Source: CAYPNF01 sp964411985
GTDB taxonomy: Bacteria; Verrucomicrobiota; Verrucomicrobiia; Limisphaerales; J093
Length of the DNA: 64,000 bases
NCBI GenBank assembly: GCA_964411985.1
Contig: CAYPNF010000006.1
Span: 1 to 64,000, forward strand
Direction: 5' to 3'
In this document: positions 8,948 through 18,393 of the stretch, in pieces
Numbering within the stretch: the stretch's first letter is position 1
Layout: every line of letters starts with the position of its first letter
Position numbers and translations under genes: made by a program
The notes under the pieces: generated by a model
Seen by the model: only the letters and a program-made list of their open reading frames with translations
Database searches by the model: none
What the model was told of the DNA's origin: nothing

Positions 8948-11900
8948 ATGAAAACGATCTACTTCCACGGTTTCCCAGTGATTCGCAGGCTTATTGACGC
9001 CATCACCCTGGCTCTCGTGGTGCAGGGGGTTCAGTTCGTTCACGCTGCCTGGCCAATGCCCGACAAAGACATCAGTGGTTCCCGCAACGGAGGGAGTGCC
9101 GTCGTGAAGATGAATTTGGAGGACTACGAACCGATGTTTACCCTCATCGGGGTCAACAGATCGCCGTGTTTCCCGGAATGCCCCGGCGCTCTGACTGGGG
9201 ATGTGCTTGGAGACACCCGATCCGAGATTGTCGCCGGTTTTTCCGGCGAGATTCGAGTGTACGATGCCTCCGGCATCCAACTGGCGGTGTTCCCGACCAG
9301 CGCTCGATTGTTCTGCCTGGCGGACATGGATCGGGACGGGAAGCTGGACATTCTCACTTCGAAGCTGGAGAGCAACTACGACTTCACCCTCTCTGTCCAA
9401 AGGGGAGATGGCACAGTTCTTCGAAGTATGACGATTGAAGGTACCGGTCAGGGCGACCAAGGAGTAGGACCCCTGTTCGCGGGGGATTGCGACGGAGACG
9501 GGGAGATGGAGATCGTGTCAGCCGGCGGGAGTGGCTATGCCACCCGGTGGCGTGGGTTGGAGGTGACCAGCTATGCCACCGGCCAACGGAAGTGGCGGAG
9601 TGACATTGGGCCGTTTCCTTACTTCGTTCGGCTTACGACCGGCAGCGCCCCACAGCTTCTTTGCGGGTGTGTTGGAGTCTGGAACGGAAGGGTTGGCCAG
9701 GATGGTTCGGAGGATTGCGCAAGTTACATTTTCTCCTGGTCGGCCGGCAACGGGCAGGCGCTGTGGCGTCGAAGTTTCAACTATGGCGGCTTCTACGACG
9801 CTGGGCTGTACTTGCCTGATCTGAATGGGGATGGCACACGCGAAATTGTCGCTATACGTAGCCAGCACGGCTGGAACGTTTCTGACTTTGGGACTGGCGT
9901 CCTCAGCGTTCTGGACCCCGCCACTGGTGCGGAGATCACATCGCTGGACACGGGCCATTACCTCTCCCTTGGTGGAGCATGTGGCGATCTGGACGGTGTG
10001 GCAGGCGAAGAGATCGTAGTTGGTACCATTGAAGGTACTAGCCCCTACCTCCGCAGCTACGGAACCGGTTTTACTCCCAAGGGCGATTTCAGTCGCCCCA
10101 GTGGTCAACTTTGGCTGGCGGCGGTGGCTGATCTAACAGGTGACGGCAACGCAGAGGTTTTGGCCGTACACGCTTCCTTAGAGGGGGGTTGCAGACTCCT
10201 GATCTTGGACGGCCTGCTGCGCAATGTTCTCAAGGAGGTGGACTTCGGAAACGGCCACCTGACCGCTTTTGCCGATGATTGTGACCTGAACGGGAGATTG
10301 GAGATCTTTGGCATCGCCACGGATGCTTCAGGCAACGCCAAGCTGACCGTTCTCGGTTCCAAAGCTGAAATCGGCCTTGCCTCAGAGCCAACGCCGCTAA
10401 CCGAGAACGCTGGCGATGCGAGGCTGCACTTCAGGCATTTGGCCGGTCTGGACGCTGCTGCCAGCATGAGCTACGCGGTGACTGGCGGCACGGCCACTGG
10501 GGGGGTGGATTTCGTGCTGCCTGACGGTGTTTTGGAGTTCGCTGCGGGTGTGACAAATCTGGCCATCCCTTTGACGATCATCGACGACGCGCTGGTGGAA
10601 GGAACGGAGACGATTCTGTTGAGCCTCACCAATTCGGCAAGCGGTTGGAGCACCCAGGTGCCGCTGACGATCCAGGATGACGATACCGGCGTTGAATTCG
10701 AAAGTGCCACCTACACTGTCTCGGAAGGGGCAGGCCAAGTGGTCCTCGGGGTAAGGCGACAGGACGATTCCACGGAAGCCGCCACAGTAGACTACACAAC
10801 AGTAGATGGTACAGCCCAGGCCGGCGTGGATTACGTGACCACCTCAGGCAAGCTGACCTTCGCCTCGGGGGACACGTACAAGGAGATCGTGGTGTCCATA
10901 CTGGATGACACTCAGGAAGAGGACGCAGAGGCGCTGACGGTGGTCTTGAGCGATGCAGCCAGCGGCGGAGCCTTGGGGTCAGCAGTCCAATCCACAGTGA
11001 TTGTTCAGGACGACGAGCTTCCCTCGAATTCAGCTCTGATGTTCAATGGAGATGATGCTGTTGTGGTTCCCAATACGCCACAACTCAACCCGCAGAACAT
11101 GACTGTTGAGTGCTGGTTGAACCTTGCGAAAACGGAGTCTGGGATTCCAATGATGCCCATCTGCAAAGGAGGTGATCGTACTTCTGGCTGCTACCGACTC
11201 ATACTACTGGACGGTGGGGGTATTATCTTTCACCTTGGGGAATATTGGAACGGCTGCAGTGCAGCCGCTGCCTTGCCCCTTAAAAGTAACGTCTGGTATC
11301 ACGTGGCGGGGACCTATGACGGTAACCTTCTAAAGCTCTTCGTGGATGGGATCGAAGTTGCATCAACGGTGGTTGGCCGTGTTCCTACGGGCAACAATGC
11401 ACCGCTTTATTTCAGCTTTAATGACGTGTCTGGATTTCCCTACTACTTTTACGGGCAATTGGATGAGGTTCGGATTTGGAACTGCGCTCGTGATGCGGAA
11501 AGCATCCGGCGAGATATGCGCCGCCGTCTCACAGGTATGGAATCGGGGTTGGTCGGTTACTGGGACTTCAACGAAAATCGCACCGCTCAGACAGTCAATG
11601 ACCGGTCCCCAGGAGGGAGCGATGGCAGCTTGGGTTGGACGTCGGGCATGGAAGCTTCCGATCCCCGCCGAACTGCATCCACGGCACCAATTGCATTCGG
11701 GATCTGGTCGGATCCTTTTATGCTGAGTGAAGTCACGGAAACAGGGGTTATCGTTGTGGAACGCTATGCCGAATTGGATTTGCCGGCCAGAATCGATTAC
11801 ACTGTCACTGGCGGCACGGCCACACTGGGGCAGGATTTCCTGCTCCCGAGCGGTTTTCTGGAGTTTGCTTCGGGTATCACCAACATGAGCATTCCCGTGA

Positions 11901-14476
11901 CGATCATCGACGACGCATTGGTGGAAGCCCCGGAGACGATCCTGCTGAGCCTTACCAACTCCCTTGGCGGTTGGAGTACCACGGTGCCGCTGTCGATCCA
12001 GGACGACGATACCGGGATCGAAATGGAGCAGGTCGCGTACACGGTTTCCGAAGGGGACGGCCAAGTGGTGCTGGGCGTGCGCCGAGTAGATGATTCCACG
12101 GAAGCAGCCACGGCAGACTACACAATAGTAGATGGTACAGCCAAAGCCGGCGTGGATTACGTGACTGCCTCAGGCAAGCTGACCTTCGCCTCGGGGGACA
12201 CGCATAAGGAGATCGTGGTGCCGATGATCGACGATGAGCTTCGCGAACTAGACAAGGCGTTCAGCGTTCGGTTGAGCAACGTCGTGGGTGGTTCGGGGTT
12301 CGGGGCTGTAACGCAGTCCACGATCACCATCCAGGACGACGACCTGGGCAGTCGCAACTACTACTACGCCAGCTTCGAGGGGGCATTGGGGCCGGAATGG
12401 TCGGTCGGGAACACCGACGTGACCCCCATCGGTAGCCGTCGGTTCCTGGGGCAGTTCGGCAACGATACCGTGAGCCTGCGCCTCACTAACCTGCCGCCCC
12501 ATACCAACGTGACGGTGTCGTTGGATTTGTTCATCATTCGGACATGGGATGGGAACGCCGTTACTCCAGATGGGCCGGACCTCTGGAAACTCAGCGTGGC
12601 TGGTGGGCCTGCACTAGTTCATAGTACGTTCCTAAACGGCCCGTATTATGATCGCCCCCCGGGGACGCAAAGTTTCCCTGGCAATTATCCAAACTGCGAC
12701 TATCCGTGCGGAACTGGAGCAACAGAGCACAACACTCTCGGGTTCACGTGGCCAGAGATCGGGGTCGTAGACTCGGTTTACAACTTGGTTTGCACTTTTC
12801 CCCACACCTCGAACGAGGTCGTATTAGACTTTTCGGGTCAGGTATTGGAAGGCCTCCATAATGAAAGCTGGGGGCTGGACAACGTGAGCGTAGCGTTGGG
12901 TTTGCCACCCACCAACACGGTTTACCAGCAGACCCAACTGGCCCTTGGCGGAGGTTGGTTCCCCGCCACCAACGTGGCGGTCCACAAGGTGTCCGCGTCC
13001 GGCAACCGGGCAGTGGCATTGGGAGGGGACGGGCAGATTCACCTGCTGGACGTGGCCTCCACCGATAGCCCCAAGCAACTTGCCTGCTGGAAGCCGGCGT
13101 TCGTACCCTGTGACGCGAAAATGTCCGGCAACCTCGCATATATCGCCACTTACGAATTGGATTTCCTGAGCACCGTGGAGATCGTGGACTTCAGCAACCC
13201 CACCAAACCGGTCCTGCTGGGCTATTACGACACACCTGGCTATGCCCTGGAACTGGCGGTGCAAGGCACAGTCCTGTACGTAGCCAACGCGGATGGGGGC
13301 CTGCTGATCCTGGATGTGAGCGATCCCTCCTCACCCCACCGGTTGGGCGGCTTTGACCTCAAGGAGAACGTCAACCACGTGCAGGTGAGCGGGCACTTTG
13401 CCTACGTCGCTGCCGGTACGTGGCTGGTGGTACTCGACGTGAGCGATCCGGCCAATCCCCGGCGGGTGGGACTCTACGAAGCCTCTGGGGAGATTGTCGC
13501 CCTGCAGCCGTCCGGCTCGCAGCTCTACCTTGCCGAGGCACTGGGAGACCTGCGCATCCTGGACCTGACCGACCCGCGGAGCCTCCTGGTCCTCGGCAGC
13601 TACCGGGGTTGGGGTGAAGGTCTTCGGGAAGTGGTGGTGTCATCCTCCCGTGCCTACCTGGCCCGGGGTGGCAGCGGGTTGCAGGTTTTGGACGCGTCCG
13701 ATCCCGCCAAGCCCGTGTGGCTGTTAGGGACGCCGTGGGGGCAGGAGGCCGAGGACGTAGCCGTGGTGGGTAACCGGGTGCTGGTGGCAGGTGGTGAGCA
13801 AGGGCTCAAGGTCTATGAACTGCAGCAACGGCTCTATCCGCCCTTGAAGCCGGTTCTCAGTGCTGGAGGTTGGATGACTCTGACCTGGCCAGTCACCGAG
13901 GGAGTCCGGCTCCAGATGGCAACCAACCTGACGAATCCGAAATGGATCGACCTGCCAGAGTCGGAAACGACAAACAGCCTGCAACTGGCTACGCCGCCGG
14001 GCAATGCCTTCTTCCGGTTAGTGAAGCGGCCAAAGGTCATCTGGAGTGATCCAAGGATTCTGGCTGGGCCAATCACTTCTTCTGTAGACGGCCATGTCTA
14101 TTACCTTCTGGTGGAGAGCAGCTGGACGGAAGCAGAAGCAACAGCGGAGAGTTTTGGCGGGACCTTGGCGATCGTTGATGATCAGGCCGAAAACGACTGG
14201 ATCTACAGCACTTTCTCACGCTGGGAGGGGAGTCCTCGAGTGCTGTGGATTGGCCTGACGGACGCTGGTGAGGAAGGAAAGTGGCGGTGGGTAACAGACA
14301 AACAGCTGGCCTACTCCAACTGGGGCGCGGGCGAGCCCAACAACGCCGCCGCTGAAGGTGAGAACTACGGCTGCATCTTCTCTCCGGGCGACCCTCGAGC
14401 ACCAGGGTGGAACGATTATCCCGATGATGTGTGGCAGGAGTTGACCACAAACGGTGTGGTCGAAGTTGCACCTTAG
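8948..14476 (+). CDS. Giant secreted mosaic: propeller, Calx-beta, LamG, LVIVD, C-type lectin
   Basis: Exported protein of 1842 residues. The signal region (about 1-35) is followed by an FG-GAP-like propeller (40-475), two Calx-beta domains (475-690), a LamG/concanavalin-like domain (696-918), two more Calx-beta domains (923-1133), a beta-sandwich region (1136-1318), LVIVD-type beta-propeller repeats (1330-1627), the W/FYR module (1637-1697) and a C-type lectin domain (about 1711-1842) with WIGLTD, WRWV and NWGAGEPNN. The first and second Calx-beta pairs are near-copies, as are their DNA sequences, so they arose by internal duplication. Every part suggests Ca-dependent carbohydrate or surface binding; no catalytic domain is seen. 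Unusually, the W/FYR module lies inside the protein, ahead of the lectin. Confidence 0.85.
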   Translation: MKTIYFHGFPVIRRLIDAITLALVVQGVQFVHAAWPMPDKDISGSRNGGSAVVKMNLEDYEPMFTLIGVNRSPCFPECPGALTGDVLGDTRSEIVAGFSGEIRVYDASGIQLAVFPTSARLFCLADMDRDGKLDILTSKLESNYDFTLSVQRGDGTVLRSMTIEGTGQGDQGVGPLFAGDCDGDGEMEIVSAGGSGYATRWRGLEVTSYATGQRKWRSDIGPFPYFVRLTTGSAPQLLCGCVGVWNGRVGQDGSEDCASYIFSWSAGNGQALWRRSFNYGGFYDAGLYLPDLNGDGTREIVAIRSQHGWNVSDFGTGVLSVLDPATGAEITSLDTGHYLSLGGACGDLDGVAGEEIVVGTIEGTSPYLRSYGTGFTPKGDFSRPSGQLWLAAVADLTGDGNAEVLAVHASLEGGCRLLILDGLLRNVLKEVDFGNGHLTAFADDCDLNGRLEIFGIATDASGNAKLTVLGSKAEIGLASEPTPLTENAGDARLHFRHLAGLDAAASMSYAVTGGTATGGVDFVLPDGVLEFAAGVTNLAIPLTIIDDALVEGTETILLSLTNSASGWSTQVPLTIQDDDTGVEFESATYTVSEGAGQVVLGVRRQDDSTEAATVDYTTVDGTAQAGVDYVTTSGKLTFASGDTYKEIVVSILDDTQEEDAEALTVVLSDAASGGALGSAVQSTVIVQDDELPSNSALMFNGDDAVVVPNTPQLNPQNMTVECWLNLAKTESGIPMMPICKGGDRTSGCYRLILLDGGGIIFHLGEYWNGCSAAAALPLKSNVWYHVAGTYDGNLLKLFVDGIEVASTVVGRVPTGNNAPLYFSFNDVSGFPYYFYGQLDEVRIWNCARDAESIRRDMRRRLTGMESGLVGYWDFNENRTAQTVNDRSPGGSDGSLGWTSGMEASDPRRTASTAPIAFGIWSDPFMLSEVTETGVIVVERYAELDLPARIDYTVTGGTATLGQDFLLPSGFLEFASGITNMSIPVTIIDDALVEAPETILLSLTNSLGGWSTTVPLSIQDDDTGIEMEQVAYTVSEGDGQVVLGVRRVDDSTEAATADYTIVDGTAKAGVDYVTASGKLTFASGDTHKEIVVPMIDDELRELDKAFSVRLSNVVGGSGFGAVTQSTITIQDDDLGSRNYYYASFEGALGPEWSVGNTDVTPIGSRRFLGQFGNDTVSLRLTNLPPHTNVTVSLDLFIIRTWDGNAVTPDGPDLWKLSVAGGPALVHSTFLNGPYYDRPPGTQSFPGNYPNCDYPCGTGATEHNTLGFTWPEIGVVDSVYNLVCTFPHTSNEVVLDFSGQVLEGLHNESWGLDNVSVALGLPPTNTVYQQTQLALGGGWFPATNVAVHKVSASGNRAVALGGDGQIHLLDVASTDSPKQLACWKPAFVPCDAKMSGNLAYIATYELDFLSTVEIVDFSNPTKPVLLGYYDTPGYALELAVQGTVLYVANADGGLLILDVSDPSSPHRLGGFDLKENVNHVQVSGHFAYVAAGTWLVVLDVSDPANPRRVGLYEASGEIVALQPSGSQLYLAEALGDLRILDLTDPRSLLVLGSYRGWGEGLREVVVSSSRAYLARGGSGLQVLDASDPAKPVWLLGTPWGQEAEDVAVVGNRVLVAGGEQGLKVYELQQRLYPPLKPVLSAGGWMTLTWPVTEGVRLQMATNLTNPKWIDLPESETTNSLQLATPPGNAFFRLVKRPKVIWSDPRILAGPITSSVDGHVYYLLVESSWTEAEATAESFGGTLAIVDDQAENDWIYSTFSRWEGSPRVLWIGLTDAGEEGKWRWVTDKQLAYSNWGAGEPNNAAAEGENYGCIFSPGDPRAPGWNDYPDDVWQELTTNGVVEVAP

Positions 14477-14510
14477 CCCAGGGTTGTTCCTATGAACGCA
14501 TCATGGAAAA

Positions 14511-14557
14511 GAGGCGGCTGTTCTGGCATTTGGTTTGGGTGCTGGTTCAGCCGCCTC
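14511..14557. repeat. Inverted repeat downstream of the lectin protein gene
   Basis: Perfect 10-base arms GAGGCGGCTG and CAGCCGCCTC enclose 27 bases, 34 bases after the stop at 14476 and before the convergent porin gene. It may end transcription from one side, but no U-tract follows. Confidence 0.4.
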
Positions 14558-14668
14558 CTCCCGCTTTGCGCCCAGCGAAAGCGCTCAAGTGTTTCTCACT
14601 CTCACCGAAAAGCAGAGCACACTGCCGCGTGCTTATCCCTGTGAGACCGATGGGGGTAGGGAAACCGC

Positions 14669-16315
14669 CTACCACCAGGCTTCCATCTGAACTCCGTACG
14701 TGAGGCCGCTGGTCTCGGTGCGGTAGTCGTTGCCCCCGACACTTCCTTCGAAATCGTCGCCCCAACCCGCGTAGGTTCCAAATAGCCGGATGACCGGTCG
14801 GCTCATGAAACCGTTCCCCAAGGAGATCTGAGGCGCGATCGTGACTTTGTAGAGGTGGCTGCTGGTGCCGAGACCCTCGTCGTTGACCCAGTCGATTCCG
14901 CCTTCCAAGGCCAGGTTGATGTATCTGCTGAAGTGGATGATGGGCCGTACCCCTGCCGAGGCCCAATGGACTCGGTCCCCTTGGTCCCCATAGTCGGTGA
15001 ACTGGTAGAGCAAAGCCGGCCCGATGGAGAACGAGTCGCTGAGATTTGCGGTGAAATGTTCCGTGACCCGAAACCGCCAGGAATTGCGGGCCTCAGGCTG
15101 AATATAGACACCATCCGGGAGCGTGACCGTCTCGAAACCCGAAGTGAAGGTTTTCGCGGCGGCCGTGCCATATTGCAACGAGAACTTATTGGCTCCATCC
15201 TTGCTGAGGAACTTTTCCCGGGTATGTAGGAAGGTAAGAGCCACCCCGTCTGAATCGGGCGCAGTCTGGCCGTTGGCGTCCAGCCCACTGTCGGCGTGGA
15301 CAAGAGCGAGCCCAAACTCGCCCTTGCCCAGGGGCAAGGGGACCTCGTAGAGGCGGACATCCAGGTTGCCTTTGGTGAAATTCGCCTTGTTGTTGGGATC
15401 TGGCTCCGGTAGATCGCTAAAACCACTGCTGGAAGCCCCCCCGATCCAGGCCACGGCCACTTTTCCGAAGGGCAGTTGGATGTCCTCCGCGCCGCCGCCC
15501 GTGCCACTCATGTTATAGAAGAAGAAATCGTTGATGTGGATATCGTGGCGCCGGTAGTAGCGGCTGCCGGCCCAGAACTTCATGGAGGGCTGCGCTGCCA
15601 CCACATTGCCAATGGACGCCCAGAGTTCTGGAAGCCCGAACTCGGTGCTTCCGGAGGAGAGCAGATCCTGGTAGGGGTTGTAGATGGACATGGTGGTCTG
15701 CACGCGGGCGATGGGGCCCGAAGGTGTGCCATCGGGTCGGACTTCAGGGTCTAACTTGAAAAGGTTGGGCACGTAGAAATTCTTGCCGAAAGTCAATTCC
15801 CCATAGTTCTCTGCTTCGTTCCCGAGACGATATTTGGCGAAAGCACCCGGGGCTTGAAATCCCACCTGCGTTCCGCCTTCGTTGTCGCGTCCATACCCAG
15901 CACGAAAGTACCCACGGATATCCACGAAGTCCTGCAGCACCTGCTCCACGCGGTCGCGGAGGTGTTGTGAATCCTGGAGCAGGGCATGCTCACGAGATTC
16001 GGTATCGCGCTGAAACTGATCATTCGCAAACTGTTTTGCAGCCGCGGCCGGTGTGGTTTCCTTGGGCTCCGCCTTGGCTGCGGCCGGGTGTCGGGCGGTC
16101 ACTGTCTCATTCGTGGTGGCGACAGAACCGGATTCTAACTGCTTCAAACGCTGCTCCAAGCCCCGCATGCGCTGCTCGTAGTCCAGTTGCAGTTGATGTA
16201 GTTCCTCCCGAATCTGCTGGGCTTCGGTGGCTGGCGGGGTTTGAGCTCTCAACGGCGAAGGCACTGCTAACGCAGCGGCCAGCACCATCGTGGAACGGAG
16301 TCCTGGTGTATGCAT
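14669..16315 (-). CDS. LamB-type carbohydrate porin
   Basis: Outer-membrane channel of 548 residues, probably for sugar or oligosaccharide uptake. It has a signal peptide (about 1-24) and then a short coiled-coil region (about 33-65, heptads around LQLDYEQRMRGLEQRLKQL) of the kind used for periplasmic trimer stalks. The region starting DIRGYFRAGYGRD and running through FQAPGAFAKYRLGNEAENY matches the start of the maltoporin barrel. The protein ends GVQMEAWW, with the terminal aromatic typical of outer-membrane barrels and very like the MEIWW end of LamB. No transporter or sugar enzyme gene is adjacent, so the substrate is unknown. It is transcribed alone, with 261 bases to the next minus-strand gene. 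Confidence 0.85.
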   Translation of the reverse strand: MHTPGLRSTMVLAAALAVPSPLRAQTPPATEAQQIREELHQLQLDYEQRMRGLEQRLKQLESGSVATTNETVTARHPAAAKAEPKETTPAAAAKQFANDQFQRDTESREHALLQDSQHLRDRVEQVLQDFVDIRGYFRAGYGRDNEGGTQVGFQAPGAFAKYRLGNEAENYGELTFGKNFYVPNLFKLDPEVRPDGTPSGPIARVQTTMSIYNPYQDLLSSGSTEFGLPELWASIGNVVAAQPSMKFWAGSRYYRRHDIHINDFFFYNMSGTGGGAEDIQLPFGKVAVAWIGGASSSGFSDLPEPDPNNKANFTKGNLDVRLYEVPLPLGKGEFGLALVHADSGLDANGQTAPDSDGVALTFLHTREKFLSKDGANKFSLQYGTAAAKTFTSGFETVTLPDGVYIQPEARNSWRFRVTEHFTANLSDSFSIGPALLYQFTDYGDQGDRVHWASAGVRPIIHFSRYINLALEGGIDWVNDEGLGTSSHLYKVTIAPQISLGNGFMSRPVIRLFGTYAGWGDDFEGSVGGNDYRTETSGLTYGVQMEAWW

Positions 16316-16576
16316 AGGTGACTTAGGCGCAATTTCTTAGGTTACATCCCACTGGTGAGTCAAGCGGTTTTGCGTCCGATCGTTCGTGGTCTCATGAGCC
16401 TCGTTAGTAGCATCGACAGGACACGTGTGGGAGTGCACAGTCACTTTGGAGATAGGCATGAGTGAGGTCACGCTCGACCAGAATCCGGCCATGGGTGCGA
16501 AAGGGTTTTGGCTCTTGAGGATTCGTTCCTCAGAGCCGTTCTCGCTTCGATAGGATGGTGGGTGTCGCTGAGGATC

Positions 16577-18016
16577 TCAGCGAATCGGTGTTCCCGTGAA
16601 TGTGACACGATACTGTTTCGCGGGATCACAGAGGCCCGGATTGGGAACGAGAATGAAGTTATCAGTAACCACCGGGTTGAATTCCATGCCAGCCATGATT
16701 TTCACCTCGCGCACGCGATGAGGAAGGTAGGCGATGAACGGGCGGCCACCACGCTGGGAGCCGTTCGAATTAACGGCCTTGAAGCTTTCCACGCCCCGGT
16801 TGGGGGTGATCTCGAACGTAAAGACGTTCTTTTTGACGGTAAGCTTTTGGCCGAAGGCTCCCGGCATTTCCGCCATGCGTGCCTGCCGGGCCGGATCGCC
16901 ATAAAATGCCACGGTATCACGGTCGTAAAGCAGTCCCCTCGCATCCTCTGCTGTCAGTTTGGCGGCACTGGCCGCTTGGGAGAGGTTTCCATTCTCCATG
17001 GGGTCGCCCTCGTTGAGGTGAAGCACGCCTGGAAAATAGGTTTCCATGCGGTGGATGAGCGCATGTTGATTGGCAAAGAACGCCTCGGTAAACGTATAGC
17101 GGCCGGGTTGCTCGACGAAATAGTCCAGCACCCCCCAACCGGCGTATCCATACCACGAGGGAACAGTATATCCCAGCATCTGGCAGACGCCTGCGCTGTT
17201 CATCCAAGCCGTGGCCATGCAATCGCGTCGATCAATGTGCCCCATCAGGCAGTTGCCAACGGGCATGTAAACTTTGGGATTGGGTGAATGGATGGGCAGT
17301 TTTCTGTTCTGTGTATCCTCGCCGAACAACTTTCCATCCGCGTGTTTGAAGAAACCGTTCCGATAGCGGTAGCCAATCATCCAGTCACGTTCCGTTGCGT
17401 GACCGGAGGTCACAAACAAGCCGGGCCTGTCCTCGTTCAACGTTTTGACAAGGGATTCTGTGGTGTCATCGGGACATCTCTCCTCCCGTGGTTCCCCTCC
17501 CTTTGCCTTCCGCACGCACTTGTTTTTCACTAACTCGTCATAAGTGACGCCTTGCTCGATCATGTCCATCGCAAGCTCGGTTCCGCTGGCAACGTTGCGG
17601 ATGACCAGAGGATCCGACTGCCTGGCGATGGCCAGTGCGTTGGCGGCGTCATAGCCAGTGAGAACCCCCCAGAAACAGTCCGTGTAGGGGTCCGTGTCCA
17701 GCTTCCGGGTCAGGCGATGGACTTGGGCTATGAATGCGCGGCCCGCCTCCTCCGGTTGAGCCACAAAACAGGCGTAGCGCGGGAATTGCTTTTGCAGCGC
17801 GGGGCCCACCTCGTCCAGAGAATGGGTGAACTGGATGATGGTAGCTCTGTGGCGTGTGGCCAGGGAGTCCACAACCTTGCGCCAGTCGGTATCAGCCACC
17901 GTTTTGGCGGAGACGACCACCGCATAGTCCGAGGCTGCCCTGGAGAGCTGAGGGAGCGCCATCAGCAGGCTCCCGGCAACGATGCCGCGAACGAGGTTCA
18001 TCAGGATTGCATTCAT
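16577..18016 (-). CDS. Exported gingipain-like (C25/CD-clan) protein
   Basis: Protein of 479 residues with a signal peptide (about 1-28). I do not recognise it as a named family, but the central region resembles the gingipain (C25) catalytic fold: SGHATERDW, with His206, is followed by VGNCLMGH, with Cys256, and then a stretch like the gingipain region after its catalytic Cys (MNSAGVCQMLGYTVPSWYGY). A cysteine peptidase is therefore plausible (inference); there is no gingipain-type propeller before it. The likely start is ATG 18016, with ATG 18001 also possible. A decayed fragment of a related gene lies at 29106-29170. Confidence 0.65.
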   Translation of the reverse strand: MNAILMNLVRGIVAGSLLMALPQLSRAASDYAVVVSAKTVADTDWRKVVDSLATRHRATIIQFTHSLDEVGPALQKQFPRYACFVAQPEEAGRAFIAQVHRLTRKLDTDPYTDCFWGVLTGYDAANALAIARQSDPLVIRNVASGTELAMDMIEQGVTYDELVKNKCVRKAKGGEPREERCPDDTTESLVKTLNEDRPGLFVTSGHATERDWMIGYRYRNGFFKHADGKLFGEDTQNRKLPIHSPNPKVYMPVGNCLMGHIDRRDCMATAWMNSAGVCQMLGYTVPSWYGYAGWGVLDYFVEQPGRYTFTEAFFANQHALIHRMETYFPGVLHLNEGDPMENGNLSQAASAAKLTAEDARGLLYDRDTVAFYGDPARQARMAEMPGAFGQKLTVKKNVFTFEITPNRGVESFKAVNSNGSQRGGRPFIAYLPHRVREVKIMAGMEFNPVVTDNFILVPNPGLCDPAKQYRVTFTGTPIR

Positions 18017-18393
18017 GGGACTGGAAGATGGCGGCTCGGCTCTTCTATTTCAAAAGAAAAGAGGAGTGCTGATAACGGGGATGAGAAGAAGCTGCTTCGC
18101 GCAAGGCCGACGCACGGCGCGCAGTGGCGGCGGGGGCTGGGGAATTGAGAGTGGGGATAGAGCAGCAGAGGAAACACTGTCAACTCGAGATCATCGACAT
18201 CGCCGTGACGAACTTGCTGTCTGCGCCGGAGTAAGGAGGGGCATCCTCTCCTACTGCTCGCAGCCCTTGTGTGAAGAACACGCTCGTTGCCGGTGGAACC
18301 TCCAAACTCGGACCTGCAGCCGGCTCTTGTACGTAGGATGGACAAGAGCCGGCCGGGTTCCCTCTACGCCTCGGCTTTAAGAATCCTGCATTT
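18017..18393. other. Gene-free stretch with one strong hairpin
   Basis: 377 bases between two minus-strand genes. Six-frame translation shows no convincing gene. It holds the inverted repeat at 18319-18353. Confidence 0.6.
18319..18353. repeat. Perfect 12-base inverted repeat
   Basis: Arms GCCGGCTCTTGT and ACAAGAGCCGGC enclose 11 bases. It lies 41 bases beyond the stop of the minus-strand propeller gene, so it may end that transcript or protect its 3' end. There is no U-tract on either strand. Confidence 0.5.
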
